NCBI GenBank assembly: GCA_937911865.1
Contig: CALDSK010000259.1
Span: 1 to 38,783, forward strand
Origin: an uncultured Synechococcus sp.
GTDB lineage: Bacteria > Cyanobacteriota > Cyanobacteriia > Phormidesmidales > Phormidesmidaceae
Length of the DNA stretch: 38,783 nt
Reading direction: 5' to 3'
Below the pieces are notes generated by a model. The model was given only the letters and a program-made list of their open reading frames with translations. It was not told the DNA's origin and did no database searches. The position numbers were made by a program, and so were the translations under genes. Shown here piece after piece: positions 1 to 7,546 of the stretch (positions are counted from its first letter, which is position 1; each line of letters starts with the position of its first letter).

Positions 1-484
1 GCAGCACCTGAAAAGGCGACACCGCGACCAACACCAGAGTGCTCCACCCTACCGCCGCTGAATCAACAGCCGCAGTGGCAAACAGCTCCTGACATAGCCA
101 ATACACCGCAGGTAGCAGCAGGAAGCTAAACTCAACCGGCAGCCACCGAGAAGCCGACGCCTGCTGAAACAGCTGCAAAGAGAACCGCATTAGCAAGTAA
201 TACAGCGGCGGATGCTCAGGATTATTAGCAAACGCACTGAGCGCATCACCAACGGGCCGCTCCATCTCAGCGGTCTGATACTTTTGCAAAGTACTATTAA
301 TAATGGGCTCGCCTGTATATACAGACTCGATAAAGCTTTGACTGGTTACGCCTGAAGCCCTTAGCAGCCCGCGCACCTCATCCAGGGTATAGACCTTTTG
401 AGCAACGCCAGCAGATCGCGCGTAGAGACCAAACAGCAAAAGTCCAATAATGAGTACTCTTCTCAGCTTCATGTTTAGCGTCAT
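1..484 (-). CDS. GT39/PMT-like membrane glycosyltransferase, N-terminal part (cut by window edge)
   Basis: The minus-strand frame opens with ATG at 484 (a second in-frame ATG is at 472) and runs without a stop to base 1, so about 161 residues are visible and the C-terminus lies outside. A hydrophobic signal-anchor (about residues 9-22) is followed by a lumenal loop with the motif NNPEHPPLYYLLMR. That motif matches the acidic-x-HPPLYY loop of family 39 (PMT_2, ArnT-like) glycosyltransferases, which use polyprenyl-phosphate sugars as donors. Further hydrophobic stretches follow. The divergently transcribed neighbours include a DPM1/GtrB-like enzyme of the kind that makes such donors, so a shared glycan pathway is an inference. 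Family assignment rests on this one motif and the topology. Confidence 0.6.
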   Translation of the reverse strand, partial: MTLNMKLRRVLIIGLLLFGLYARSAGVAQKVYTLDEVRGLLRASGVTSQSFIESVYTGEPIINSTLQKYQTAEMERPVGDALSAFANNPEHPPLYYLLMRFSLQLFQQASASRWLPVEFSFLLLPAVYWLCQELFATAAVDSAAVGWSTLVLVAVSPFQVL

Positions 485-542
485 CGCGCGCTCACTAGGT
501 GCCAGTTTCCCTATTGAGCCCCTTTACAGCCAAACTAGCGAC

Positions 543-569
543 TTGACATTTAATTTAATTGTTTAATCT
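543..569 (+). promoter_or_regulatory. Possible sigma-70 promoter for the 623 gene
   Basis: A perfect TTGACA (543-548) is followed after 15 bp by TAATCT (564-569) in an AT-rich stretch between two divergent genes. The spacer is shorter than the usual 16-18 bp, so this is only a candidate. Confidence 0.3.
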
Positions 570-622
570 TTAGCCAATTCACCAATACTGTTGTTATCCA
601 GCCGACTCGATTTCCATCCTCT

Positions 623-1597
623 ATGCATCTGTCGCTCAAACCGATCTTGACTCAGGTCAAACCCTATCTGCGCTGGGTAATTTTTGGCGGTACGCTCTTT
701 TTTATTGTCAAAACGCTCAAAGACCACTGGCAAGAAGTCACAACGCTTCAGCTGACACCGCAAGCTGGCTATCTGCTCCCAGTCGCCTTAGGTATTACCT
801 TCGCAGCGCATGTTTGGTCAGGCTGGGTATGGCACTGGATTTTAGCGCTGTTCAATCAGCCGCAGACCGGCTTTTGGAGCCTGCCAGTCTATCTAAAGAC
901 AAATGTAGCTAAGTATCTACCCGGCAATGTGTGGCATTTCTTTGGCCGGGTACACGCCCTGCAAACGACCGGTACTCCCACAGCCACTGCGGTACTAGCC
1001 GTCGTCATGGAGCCACTATTAATGGCTGTTGCAGCCTTGATTTGGGCCTGTCTATGCGGCGGACAAATGGTGGGTATGCATAGCTTTATCTGGAAGGTCG
1101 CTATTTTATGCGGCGCGCTAATCAGCGTTCACCCTCGAATTTTTAACCCAATTCTTCAGCGGCTAGCGCAGGCCAAAGCAAAGGCACAAGGACTGAGCCT
1201 AACCGAGGAGAAAGAACAGAAGCTGGCCCAGGCATCGCCTTCGCTCACAGCCTATCCACTGCGCCCGCTGCTGGGTGAAATGGGATTTGTCGGGCTGCGA
1301 TCACTCGGATTTATCGCCATTATCATGGCCCTGCATTCAGTATCCCTTGATCAGCTACCGCCCCTCATTGCAGCCTTCAGCCTGGCCTGGCTATTCGGAC
1401 TAGTCGTACCGGGTGCCCCCGGCGGCATTGGTGTATTTGAAGCAACCGCTATTCCCCTGCTAAGCGGCCAATTTCCTGTAGCGGTAATCCTAAGCGCGGT
1501 CGCCTTCTACCGATTGGTCAGTGTATTGGCTGAAGTGAGTGGTGCGATCGCCGTCTGGCTTCTAGAGCGCGGATTGCCCCAGTCAATTAACAGATAA
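623..1597 (+). CDS. Lysylphosphatidylglycerol synthase transmembrane-type (UPF0104) protein
   Basis: This 324-residue, largely hydrophobic protein has about seven membrane segments (roughly residues 18-32, 46-75, 121-147, 153-168, 226-241, 244-279, 285-313). The motif PGAPGGIGVFEA near residue 265 is the hallmark of the lysylphosphatidylglycerol synthase TM / AglD-like family. The soluble aminoacyl-transfer domain of MprF is absent, so lysyl transfer to lipid is not implied. Stand-alone members are usually found with glycosyltransferases, and here a GT39-like gene and a GT2 gene flank it. A role in moving or handling a lipid-linked sugar is inference. The ATG at 623 leads straight into the first hydrophilic and membrane segments. 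Confidence 0.75.
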   Translation: MHLSLKPILTQVKPYLRWVIFGGTLFFIVKTLKDHWQEVTTLQLTPQAGYLLPVALGITFAAHVWSGWVWHWILALFNQPQTGFWSLPVYLKTNVAKYLPGNVWHFFGRVHALQTTGTPTATAVLAVVMEPLLMAVAALIWACLCGGQMVGMHSFIWKVAILCGALISVHPRIFNPILQRLAQAKAKAQGLSLTEEKEQKLAQASPSLTAYPLRPLLGEMGFVGLRSLGFIAIIMALHSVSLDQLPPLIAAFSLAWLFGLVVPGAPGGIGVFEATAIPLLSGQFPVAVILSAVAFYRLVSVLAEVSGAIAVWLLERGLPQSINR

Positions 1598-1611
1598 CGG
1601 CTTATCCCATA

Positions 1612-1639
1612 GCAGCTCATCAGTTGCAGCTCATCAGTT
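1612..1639. repeat. Perfect tandem duplication, 2 x 14 bp
   Basis: The unit GCAGCTCATCAGTT occurs at 1612-1625 and 1626-1639 without mismatch. It begins 15 bp after the stop codon of the membrane-protein gene. Confidence 0.9.
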
Positions 1640-1690
1640 CAGATGCTGAACGCTTTAACTTTTGTAACGCCGAGTCTCTTAAAACCAAAA

Positions 1691-1718
1691 TATATTGTCA
1701 TCTATATACTGTCATCGA
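1691..1718. repeat. Imperfect tandem duplication, 2 x 14 bp
   Basis: TATATTGTCATCTA (1691-1704) is followed by TATACTGTCATCGA (1705-1718), 12 of 14 identical. It shares the intergenic space with an unrelated 14-bp duplication at 1612-1639. Confidence 0.7.
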
Positions 1719-1794
1719 CTTTACATACTGAGCTCCCGAGCCCTCCAGCCACAACCTTCAACTCCTATAACAACAGTTCGCCATAAAATCTGCC

Positions 1795-2814
1795 ATGATT
1801 GACTCTCTGCTTACCCCCTCACACCCTCAGCAGAACAACAGCAACAGTGAGCTGACGGTGGCACGGCAGCCTTCTATAGCGCTTTCCGTCGTTGTCCCGA
1901 TTTACAACGAAGTAGAAACCATTCCGCACCTGGTAACGCAAATCACCGACGTGCTCAGGCGCATGGACATTGCCTACGAGTTTATCTGCGTAGACGACGG
2001 ATCGACCGATGGCTCCGTCACGCTGCTCAAACAAATCGCAGCAGAACGAGACGATTTGCGCGTCGTTCTGCTGCGTCGCAACTACGGCCAATCAGCAGCA
2101 ATGTCAGCCGGATTTCACCAGGCAAAAGGCCAGGTCATTGTCACCCTAGACGGCGATCTGCAAAACGAACCGGCAGATATCGCAACCGTGTATCACAAGC
2201 TGCTAGAAGGCTATGACCTGGTCAGCGGCTGGAGAAAAGAGCGGCAAGACAACGCGGTCACTCGGCTCTTACCGTCCAAAATTGCCAACAAACTAATCGC
2301 CAGCGTCACTGGCGTTCACCTGCACGACTACGGCTGCTCACTCAAAGCCTACCGGGCCGAAGTCGCTAGAGACATGCACCTGTACGGCGAGCTTCACCGA
2401 TTTTTACCCGCTTTGGCCTACATCGAAGGCGCTCGTATCACCGAAATTCCTGTACGCCACCACGCCCGTCAGTTTGGCGAGAGTAAATATGGTCTAGGTC
2501 GCACGCTAAGAGTCATGATGGACCTATTGACGATTTACTTTATGAAAACGTTTCTAACGCGTCCTATGCATGTGTTTGGACCGTTTGGTATCGCCTCTAT
2601 ATTTTTGGGCTTTGTGCTGGGCCTGTATCTCACCTTCATCAAAGTATTCTTTAACGAAGCCATCGGTACTCGCCCCTTGCTGATGCTTGCAGTATTGCTG
2701 CTGATCTCTGGCATTCAGCTGTTTAGCTTTGGCCTACTTGCAGAACTCAGTATGCGCACCTACCACGAGTCGCAAAAGCGACCTATCTACCGGATTCGCG
2801 AGATTGTGGGCTAG
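1795..2814 (+). CDS. Family 2 glycosyltransferase, DPM1/GtrB-like (polyprenyl-phosphate sugar synthase)
   Basis: The 339-residue protein begins with a poorly conserved tail, then a GT-A fold: VVVPIYNE (32-39), CVDDGS (65-70) and the metal/nucleotide motif DGDLQNEP (119-126). Two membrane helices close it (about 261-286 and 292-317), followed by a basic tail. This layout is that of DPM1/GtrB/ArnC-type enzymes, which transfer a sugar from a nucleotide donor to polyprenyl phosphate at the cytoplasmic face. The GT39-like gene at the window start would be a logical user of that product, but the linkage is inferred from proximity only. The sugar cannot be told from sequence. Confidence 0.85.
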   Translation: MIDSLLTPSHPQQNNSNSELTVARQPSIALSVVVPIYNEVETIPHLVTQITDVLRRMDIAYEFICVDDGSTDGSVTLLKQIAAERDDLRVVLLRRNYGQSAAMSAGFHQAKGQVIVTLDGDLQNEPADIATVYHKLLEGYDLVSGWRKERQDNAVTRLLPSKIANKLIASVTGVHLHDYGCSLKAYRAEVARDMHLYGELHRFLPALAYIEGARITEIPVRHHARQFGESKYGLGRTLRVMMDLLTIYFMKTFLTRPMHVFGPFGIASIFLGFVLGLYLTFIKVFFNEAIGTRPLLMLAVLLLISGIQLFSFGLLAELSMRTYHESQKRPIYRIREIVG

Positions 2815-2986
2815 AGAGGAATTGAATGATTGACAGCAGACAAACATAGTCACAGACCGCCATAATTCCTCAGCATTTGATCATGACTAACCGATCGTGG
2901 GAAACTGGACAGCGAAAAGCACAAACCATCCACTTTTCTTGCTGTTGGAGCGTGCCAAAATGATTGGGAGCTAGGACTTTTTCCCT

Positions 2987-3799
2987 ATGACCAGTGCATT
3001 ACCAAGCCCGCTACAAAACCGAAAGACAGCGGCTATCACGCCCTCAAAACCTCCACAGCTAACCCCTACGCTCGATCTCGATTCACTCAATCAAAAGTTC
3101 GATCAGGCATCTGCCACTGAGCTAATTGAGTGGGGAGCACAAACTTTCGGCGACCGGCTGGTGATGAGCACTAGCTTTGGCATTCAGTCAGCGGTCATGC
3201 TTGGCCTGGTTACCAGCGTCATTCCAGAAGTTCCTGTCATTTGGGTCGATACTGGCTACCTGCCAGCCGCCACCTACCGCTTTGCTGACGAGCTCACCCA
3301 GCGCCTGTCGCTCAATCTAAAGGTTTACCAGTCACCGTTAAGCCCAGCGCGGATGGAGGCGCTGCATGGAAAGCTGTGGGAAGAGGGCACAGTAGAAGCC
3401 TTTAACCAGTACGACAGCATTCGCAAGGTAGAACCGATGCAGCGGGCGCTCAAAGAGCTGAAGGCGACGGCTTGGCTGACGGGACTGCGATCGCAACAAA
3501 CCGACCATCGCAAAACCCTGGGCCGCATCGCTATCCAAGAATCTCGCTACAAGCTCATGCCTATCTTGCATTGGACCTCTAGAGACATCTGGGCCTACCT
3601 GAAGGAGCATGACTTGCCCTACCATCCCTACTTCAAAGAAGGCTACGTCAGCGTGGGCGACTGGCACTCTAGCCGCCCTGTCGCGGCGGGCGATACCGAT
3701 GGCAGAGCGACCCGATTTAAAGGGCTGAAGCAAGAATGTGGTATTCATATTCCTCAGACGCCTGAAGAGGCAGAAAGTCTGAACTCCAGTTCGCTGTAG
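2987..3799 (+). CDS. cysH: Phosphoadenylyl-sulfate (PAPS) reductase
   Basis: The 270-residue cytoplasmic enzyme would reduce PAPS to sulfite with thioredoxin in assimilatory sulfate reduction. Visible motifs are the adenylyl-binding loop MSTSFGIQSAVML (60-72), VDTGYLP (87-93), the arginine-rich GLRSQQTDHR (166-175), and the C-terminal catalytic Cys251 in KQECGIH after GRATRF. The paired cysteines that bind the 4Fe-4S cluster in APS-type reductases are absent: the equivalent position reads QYDSIRKVEP. PAPS rather than APS is therefore the expected substrate. It is first of six co-directional genes separated by 40 bp or less. The roughly 30 residues before the conserved core are weakly conserved, so the start could lie slightly downstream. 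Confidence 0.92.
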   Translation: MTSALPSPLQNRKTAAITPSKPPQLTPTLDLDSLNQKFDQASATELIEWGAQTFGDRLVMSTSFGIQSAVMLGLVTSVIPEVPVIWVDTGYLPAATYRFADELTQRLSLNLKVYQSPLSPARMEALHGKLWEEGTVEAFNQYDSIRKVEPMQRALKELKATAWLTGLRSQQTDHRKTLGRIAIQESRYKLMPILHWTSRDIWAYLKEHDLPYHPYFKEGYVSVGDWHSSRPVAAGDTDGRATRFKGLKQECGIHIPQTPEEAESLNSSSL

Positions 3800-3829
3800 C
3801 CAGCCCGCTACAGAAGGTCGCGTCAGCCA

Positions 3830-4990
3830 ATGGCTGCAAGCTTATCCCAAAGCCTATCCCAGTGCCCCGCCCAGCGCTACAACATTGCCAATCAGTTTGT
3901 CACTGCCGGTAGAGCCGCTAACGTAGAGCCGCTAGGCAATGGCAATATTAACAGCACCTTTTTAGTGACAGTGGAAGCATCCGGCGAAGCGCGCGCTGAA
4001 AGGCGATTCGTGCTACAGAAAATCAATACCAGCGTCTTTCATCAGCCAGAACTGGTGATGCAAAATATGATGGCGCTCAGCAAGCATTTGCAAATCCATG
4101 GAAACTCCTTAGCTCGCCGTTGGGAAGTTCCACAGCTGCTGCCAACCAACACAGGTAAACATTCTTTCATAGACGACTCAGGTAGCTACTGGCGAGCCAT
4201 CACGTTTATCGACAATGCAGAAGTGTTTGAAGCCTTAGAAAGCGTCGAACATGCTGAAGAGGTCGGTGCAGGGCTCGGCATGTTTCATAGCTTAATTAGT
4301 ACACTACCGACCGAACAGCTAGCAGATACGCTAGAAGGCTTTCACATTACACCTCAATACTTAGCACAGTACGAAAAAGTGCTAGACAAAAGCAGTCTAG
4401 ACGAGACGGGAGAAATAGAACCAGCTGGCGAGCGAACGAAAGACGTACAGCACTGCCTGCAATTTGTAGCGAAAAGAAAAGACTGGGCCCACGTGCTCGA
4501 AACAGCTAAAGCTGAAGGACAATTGCAGCTACGGCCAATTCACGGCGATCCGAAGGTCAACAACATTATGTTGGGTCCTAACGGTCAGGCCGTTAGCCTG
4601 ATTGATTTAGACACGCTCAAGCCGGGTCTGGTGCATTACGACATTGGAGACTGCTTGCGGTCTGGCTGTAATCGGCTTGGTGAAGAAACCACAGACTGGC
4701 AGAGCGTAGAGTTTGATATGGACCTAGCTCAGGCCATGCTAAAAGGCTACTTGTCTTTGGCCAGTCAGTTTTTGACCGAGCAGGACTATGCGTATCTGTA
4801 CGATGGCATTCGGCTGATTGCGTTCGAGCTGGGGCTAAGATTTTTTACCGACTACCTGGCAGGCAACGTGTACTTCAAGGTAAAGCATCCGCACCACAAC
4901 CTCGATCGGGCACTGGTGCAGTTTCAGCTGACCGCCAGCATAGAAAAGCAAGAAGACGCGCTAAAAGCTCTGATCGAATCGCTAAGGTAA
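3830..4990 (+). CDS. NahK-like sugar kinase of the aminoglycoside phosphotransferase fold
   Basis: The 386-residue protein has the GNGNIN nucleotide loop (37-42), the conserved-looking FVLQKINTSVF strand (60-70), the catalytic loop IHGDPKVNNIML (237-248) and the metal motif SLIDLDT (256-262) followed by GLVHYDIGD. This arrangement resembles N-acetylhexosamine 1-kinase (NahK) more closely than antibiotic kinases, so phosphorylation of a sugar or aminosugar is the best guess. It starts 30 bp after cysH and ends 6 bp before the DOMON-like gene, implying one transcript. Resistance to aminoglycosides should not be inferred from the fold name. Confidence 0.75.
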   Translation: MAASLSQSLSQCPAQRYNIANQFVTAGRAANVEPLGNGNINSTFLVTVEASGEARAERRFVLQKINTSVFHQPELVMQNMMALSKHLQIHGNSLARRWEVPQLLPTNTGKHSFIDDSGSYWRAITFIDNAEVFEALESVEHAEEVGAGLGMFHSLISTLPTEQLADTLEGFHITPQYLAQYEKVLDKSSLDETGEIEPAGERTKDVQHCLQFVAKRKDWAHVLETAKAEGQLQLRPIHGDPKVNNIMLGPNGQAVSLIDLDTLKPGLVHYDIGDCLRSGCNRLGEETTDWQSVEFDMDLAQAMLKGYLSLASQFLTEQDYAYLYDGIRLIAFELGLRFFTDYLAGNVYFKVKHPHHNLDRALVQFQLTASIEKQEDALKALIESLR

Positions 4991-4996
4991 GTCCGC

Positions 4997-5557
4997 ATGC
5001 CCGATACAACCATATTTACACTGCGACCCTTCGAGCCCCTTCCTAGCGGTATCAAGCTCAACATCTCAGGCACGCTAACGCGCAGCGGCGATACGCTCTC
5101 TATTGCTTATCTAATGTCTGGAGACTTAGACCAGGTTTTGCTACCTCCGCTCAACGTCAGCAGCCAACGTAAGGATCGGCTATGGGAACAAACCTGCCTA
5201 GAATTTTTCTTAGCTGCGGGTCCAGTAAAGTCCGATTCAGCCCCCTACTGGGAATTCAATCTTGCGCCCACAGGTAGCTGGAATGTATTTGCGCTAGCCA
5301 GCTACCGTCAGGGACTAAAAGAAGAAAAAGCCTTTTTGTCACTGCCCTTTTCAGCCAGTCGAACCGCAGCAGAATTACGGCTGAGGATTTCACTAGATAT
5401 AAGTGTACTGCTGCCTGCCGCATCGCCGTGGCTGCTAGGTGTCAGCGCAGTTTGCCTATTGGCAGACGGGCAAGAAACGTTTTGGGCGATCGCACACCCT
5501 GGCCCTAACGCCGACTTTCACAGCGCCGGTAGTTTCGCTGCTACCCTATCTCTATAG
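4997..5557 (+). CDS. DOMON-like domain protein
   Basis: This 186-residue all-beta-looking protein has no signal peptide or membrane segment. The motifs LWEQTCLEFFLA, YWEFNLAPTGSWNVF and the C-terminal NADFHSAGSF are typical of the stand-alone DOMON-like (CBM9-related) proteins found in cyanobacteria and proteobacteria. Related domains bind sugars or heme, but no ligand is established for this type. The start lies 6 bp after the NahK-like kinase stop, so translational coupling is likely. The co-occurrence suggests a carbohydrate-related role, which is inference. The last codons and stop lie inside a 15-bp tandem repeat that continues to the next gene. Confidence 0.72.
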   Translation: MPDTTIFTLRPFEPLPSGIKLNISGTLTRSGDTLSIAYLMSGDLDQVLLPPLNVSSQRKDRLWEQTCLEFFLAAGPVKSDSAPYWEFNLAPTGSWNVFALASYRQGLKEEKAFLSLPFSASRTAAELRLRISLDISVLLPAASPWLLGVSAVCLLADGQETFWAIAHPGPNADFHSAGSFAATLSL

Positions 5558-5590
5558 CCCCTATCTCTACAGCCCCTTTCTATACAGTCC
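5546..5590. repeat. Tandem repeat 3 x 15 bp spanning a stop codon and an intercistronic gap
   Basis: Three units lie at 5546-5560, 5561-5575 and 5576-5590. The first two read CTATCTCTATAGCCC and CTATCTCTACAGCCC; the third is diverged. The array includes the DOMON-like stop codon (5555-5557) and ends 2 bp before the methyltransferase ATG at 5593, so it makes up essentially the whole gap. Confidence 0.85.
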
Positions 5591-5592
5591 TC

Positions 5593-6315
5593 ATGCCCAG
5601 CCAATGGGATTCGCTTGCAGAAGTCTTTGGTACCGACCTCAATCCCTCAGCTGAGGGATATGCTGCCGATAATATTTTGATTGCTTGGCCCTCTTTACTG
5701 CGCGGCATCGAACAAACCTTTGGTTCCAATCAATCGTTGAACGTTCTAGACTTTGGCTGCGGGGGTGGACTTTTTTGTAACCAGCTAGCAGGTAAAGGCC
5801 ATCACGTAACTGGCTACGACGAATCGGCAGCCATGCTAGCTGCCGCCCGTACCCGTGCTCAAGCTGGCGTCAAGATAGTCAACCATCCAAAAGTAGCACT
5901 TAAGCCTAAGGCTTACGATGTTATTACAACCTGTATGGTGATGCCGTTCATTGCTGATTTGAGAGCAATGACAGCTGCGTTTATCAATGCGCTTAAGCCG
6001 AACGGGCTGATTATCCAAGCTACTTTTAACCCGGCATTTATTGCGGAGAATAAAAATCACGCATTTTTTCCACCAGCAGAACAAAATGATCTGAGCCAGA
6101 TTGAACTAAAACCTGGTGTAAAGATCCCATTTTATCAACGGAGCGCTGCGGACTATCAAAAGACATTTGCGAGCTATCAATACGAAGAAGTCTACAGAGA
6201 CTTGCCTCCCTTTACATCAGGCTTCTTAGATAGCTATCCGATGCCTTTCGCGACCAAAGAACCCGAGTACTTAGTCCAAGGTTTTCAGGCAAAAAACCAA
6301 AGCAAAGGCCAATGA
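5593..6315 (+). CDS. Class I SAM-dependent methyltransferase
   Basis: The 240-residue protein carries methyltransferase motif I as VLDFGCGGGLFC (51-62), the acidic residue ending strand 2 in VTGYDES, and a motif-IV-like segment YDVITTCMVMPFI. It matches the Methyltransf_11/25 fold in length and layout. Substrate is not predictable. It sits fourth in the cysH gene run. ATG at 5593 is preceded by a 15-bp repeat array rather than by a clear Shine-Dalgarno sequence. Confidence 0.8.
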   Translation: MPSQWDSLAEVFGTDLNPSAEGYAADNILIAWPSLLRGIEQTFGSNQSLNVLDFGCGGGLFCNQLAGKGHHVTGYDESAAMLAAARTRAQAGVKIVNHPKVALKPKAYDVITTCMVMPFIADLRAMTAAFINALKPNGLIIQATFNPAFIAENKNHAFFPPAEQNDLSQIELKPGVKIPFYQRSAADYQKTFASYQYEEVYRDLPPFTSGFLDSYPMPFATKEPEYLVQGFQAKNQSKGQ

Positions 6316-6355
6316 AGCTTATGGTAGATCTAGATGATTTTTGTTTTTGTCTACA

Positions 6356-6670
6356 ATGTCTGCCCCTCCTCCCAATCAATTCACTGGCCAATCTCCGGCC
6401 AAAACAATCTTTCTATTGGCTTCTATGGCGTGCTGGCTAATTGTCGGCGCCTCTTTGATCTATCTAGTTCCAGCCGCAATGGATGCCTTTCGGCCCTCAG
6501 CAACGACAGGCGTATGGATGGAAACCCTTAGCAGAGGCGGCTATCGCCCGCAGCTGGCGGTGATTGGCGGTGGGGTGTCCTTTGTGCTGGCCGTCGTTGG
6601 CAACCTGCTGTGGTATCGCATGTCTGGAGAAGAGCCTAGAGAACGTGCAAAAGGCAAGCCCAGAGAATAG
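6356..6670 (+). CDS. Small membrane protein of unknown function
   Basis: The 104-residue protein has two hydrophobic helices, about TIFLLASMACWLIVGASLIY (17-36) and LAVIGGGVSFVLAVVGNLLW (66-85), joined by a loop and followed by a basic, polar tail. I do not recognise the family. ATG at 6356 is chosen over an in-frame TTG at 6341. It lies between the methyltransferase (40 bp upstream) and the racemase (37 bp downstream), all co-directional. Its last codons fall in an 18-bp duplication. Confidence 0.6.
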   Translation: MSAPPPNQFTGQSPAKTIFLLASMACWLIVGASLIYLVPAAMDAFRPSATTGVWMETLSRGGYRPQLAVIGGGVSFVLAVVGNLLWYRMSGEEPRERAKGKPRE

Positions 6671-6688
6671 AGCAAGCCCAGAAGATAG
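6653..6688. repeat. Imperfect tandem duplication, 2 x 18 bp, over a stop codon
   Basis: GGCAAGCCCAGAGAATAG (6653-6670) is followed by AGCAAGCCCAGAAGATAG (6671-6688), 15 of 18 identical. The first copy ends exactly with the TAG stop of the small membrane protein, and the second repeats it. Confidence 0.75.
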
Positions 6689-6707
6689 AACGAAGAGAAC
6701 ACATAGC

Positions 6708-7403
6708 ATGAAAACTATTGGACTATTGGGCGGCATGAGCTGGGAGTCAACCATTGAGTACTACCGGCTGCTAAATGAAACGGTAAAAGCAGAGCTAGGT
6801 GGACTGCACTCAGCCAAAATTTTGATGTATTCCGTTGACTTTGAAGAGCTCGTAGAGCTGAAACATCAGGATGACTGGATCAAGATTGGGCAGATTCTCG
6901 CTGCCGCGGCAGCTCAGCTAGAAGGGGCGGGGGCAGATTGCCTGCTAATTGCAACCAATACAATGCACAAGGTAGCAGAGGCGATCGCACTTTCTACCAC
7001 GATTCCACTTATTCATATCGCTGATGCCACCGCTGACGCCATCAAGCAAAAAGGTATTCAGCGCGTTGGACTACTCGGCACCCGGTTCACGATGGAAGAA
7101 TCTTTTTACAAAGATCGGCTGATTTATCAGCACGGGCTAGCCGTACAGGTGCCTACCCACGAAGAGCGCGACTTTATTCATGACGTGATTTATGACGAGC
7201 TGTGCTTAGGGAATGTCAGTGAGCGATCGCGCGATCGCTTTCGCGAGAGCATCGCTAGCCTGGTAGATTCTGGCGTTGAAGCGGTGATCTTGGGCTGTAC
7301 AGAAATTGGCCTGCTGATAAATGCCAAAGATAGCAGTGTGCCTGTTTTTGATACCACCACAATTCATGCACAGGCAGCAGCTAGATGGGCGATCGCACAA
7401 TAA
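6708..7403 (+). CDS. Aspartate/glutamate racemase family protein (YgeA type)
   Basis: Starting at ATG 6708, the protein has 231 residues and begins MKTIGLLGGMSWEST. The two active-site positions read T83 in ATNTMH and C197 in ILGCTE. This Thr/Cys pair, at these same positions, is what is described for E. coli YgeA, an L-Asp/L-Glu-specific racemase, whereas ordinary members use two cysteines. The expected role is production of D-Asp/D-Glu for cell wall or amino-acid turnover. The longer open frame from 6564 lies mostly inside the preceding gene and is not adopted. Two HIP1 octamers stand back to back at 7223-7238 within the coding sequence. Confidence 0.85.
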   Translation: MKTIGLLGGMSWESTIEYYRLLNETVKAELGGLHSAKILMYSVDFEELVELKHQDDWIKIGQILAAAAAQLEGAGADCLLIATNTMHKVAEAIALSTTIPLIHIADATADAIKQKGIQRVGLLGTRFTMEESFYKDRLIYQHGLAVQVPTHEERDFIHDVIYDELCLGNVSERSRDRFRESIASLVDSGVEAVILGCTEIGLLINAKDSSVPVFDTTTIHAQAAARWAIAQ

Positions 7404-7546
7404 CCTCATTCGTTAAAGCGACTTCAACCGTCCTGATCAATCAACACTAGAGAGGGATATCTTATAACAGCCCCCTATTCCGCCGAAAAAGTACGCCTTA
7501 GCCGTGCTTCCTGCATTTAGTTGTACTGATAGAAGGCTTACTATCT

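Noticed and set aside
3830..4990. Aminoglycoside resistance gene
   Set aside because: The fold is shared, but the motifs resemble NahK-type sugar kinases; no resistance signature is visible.
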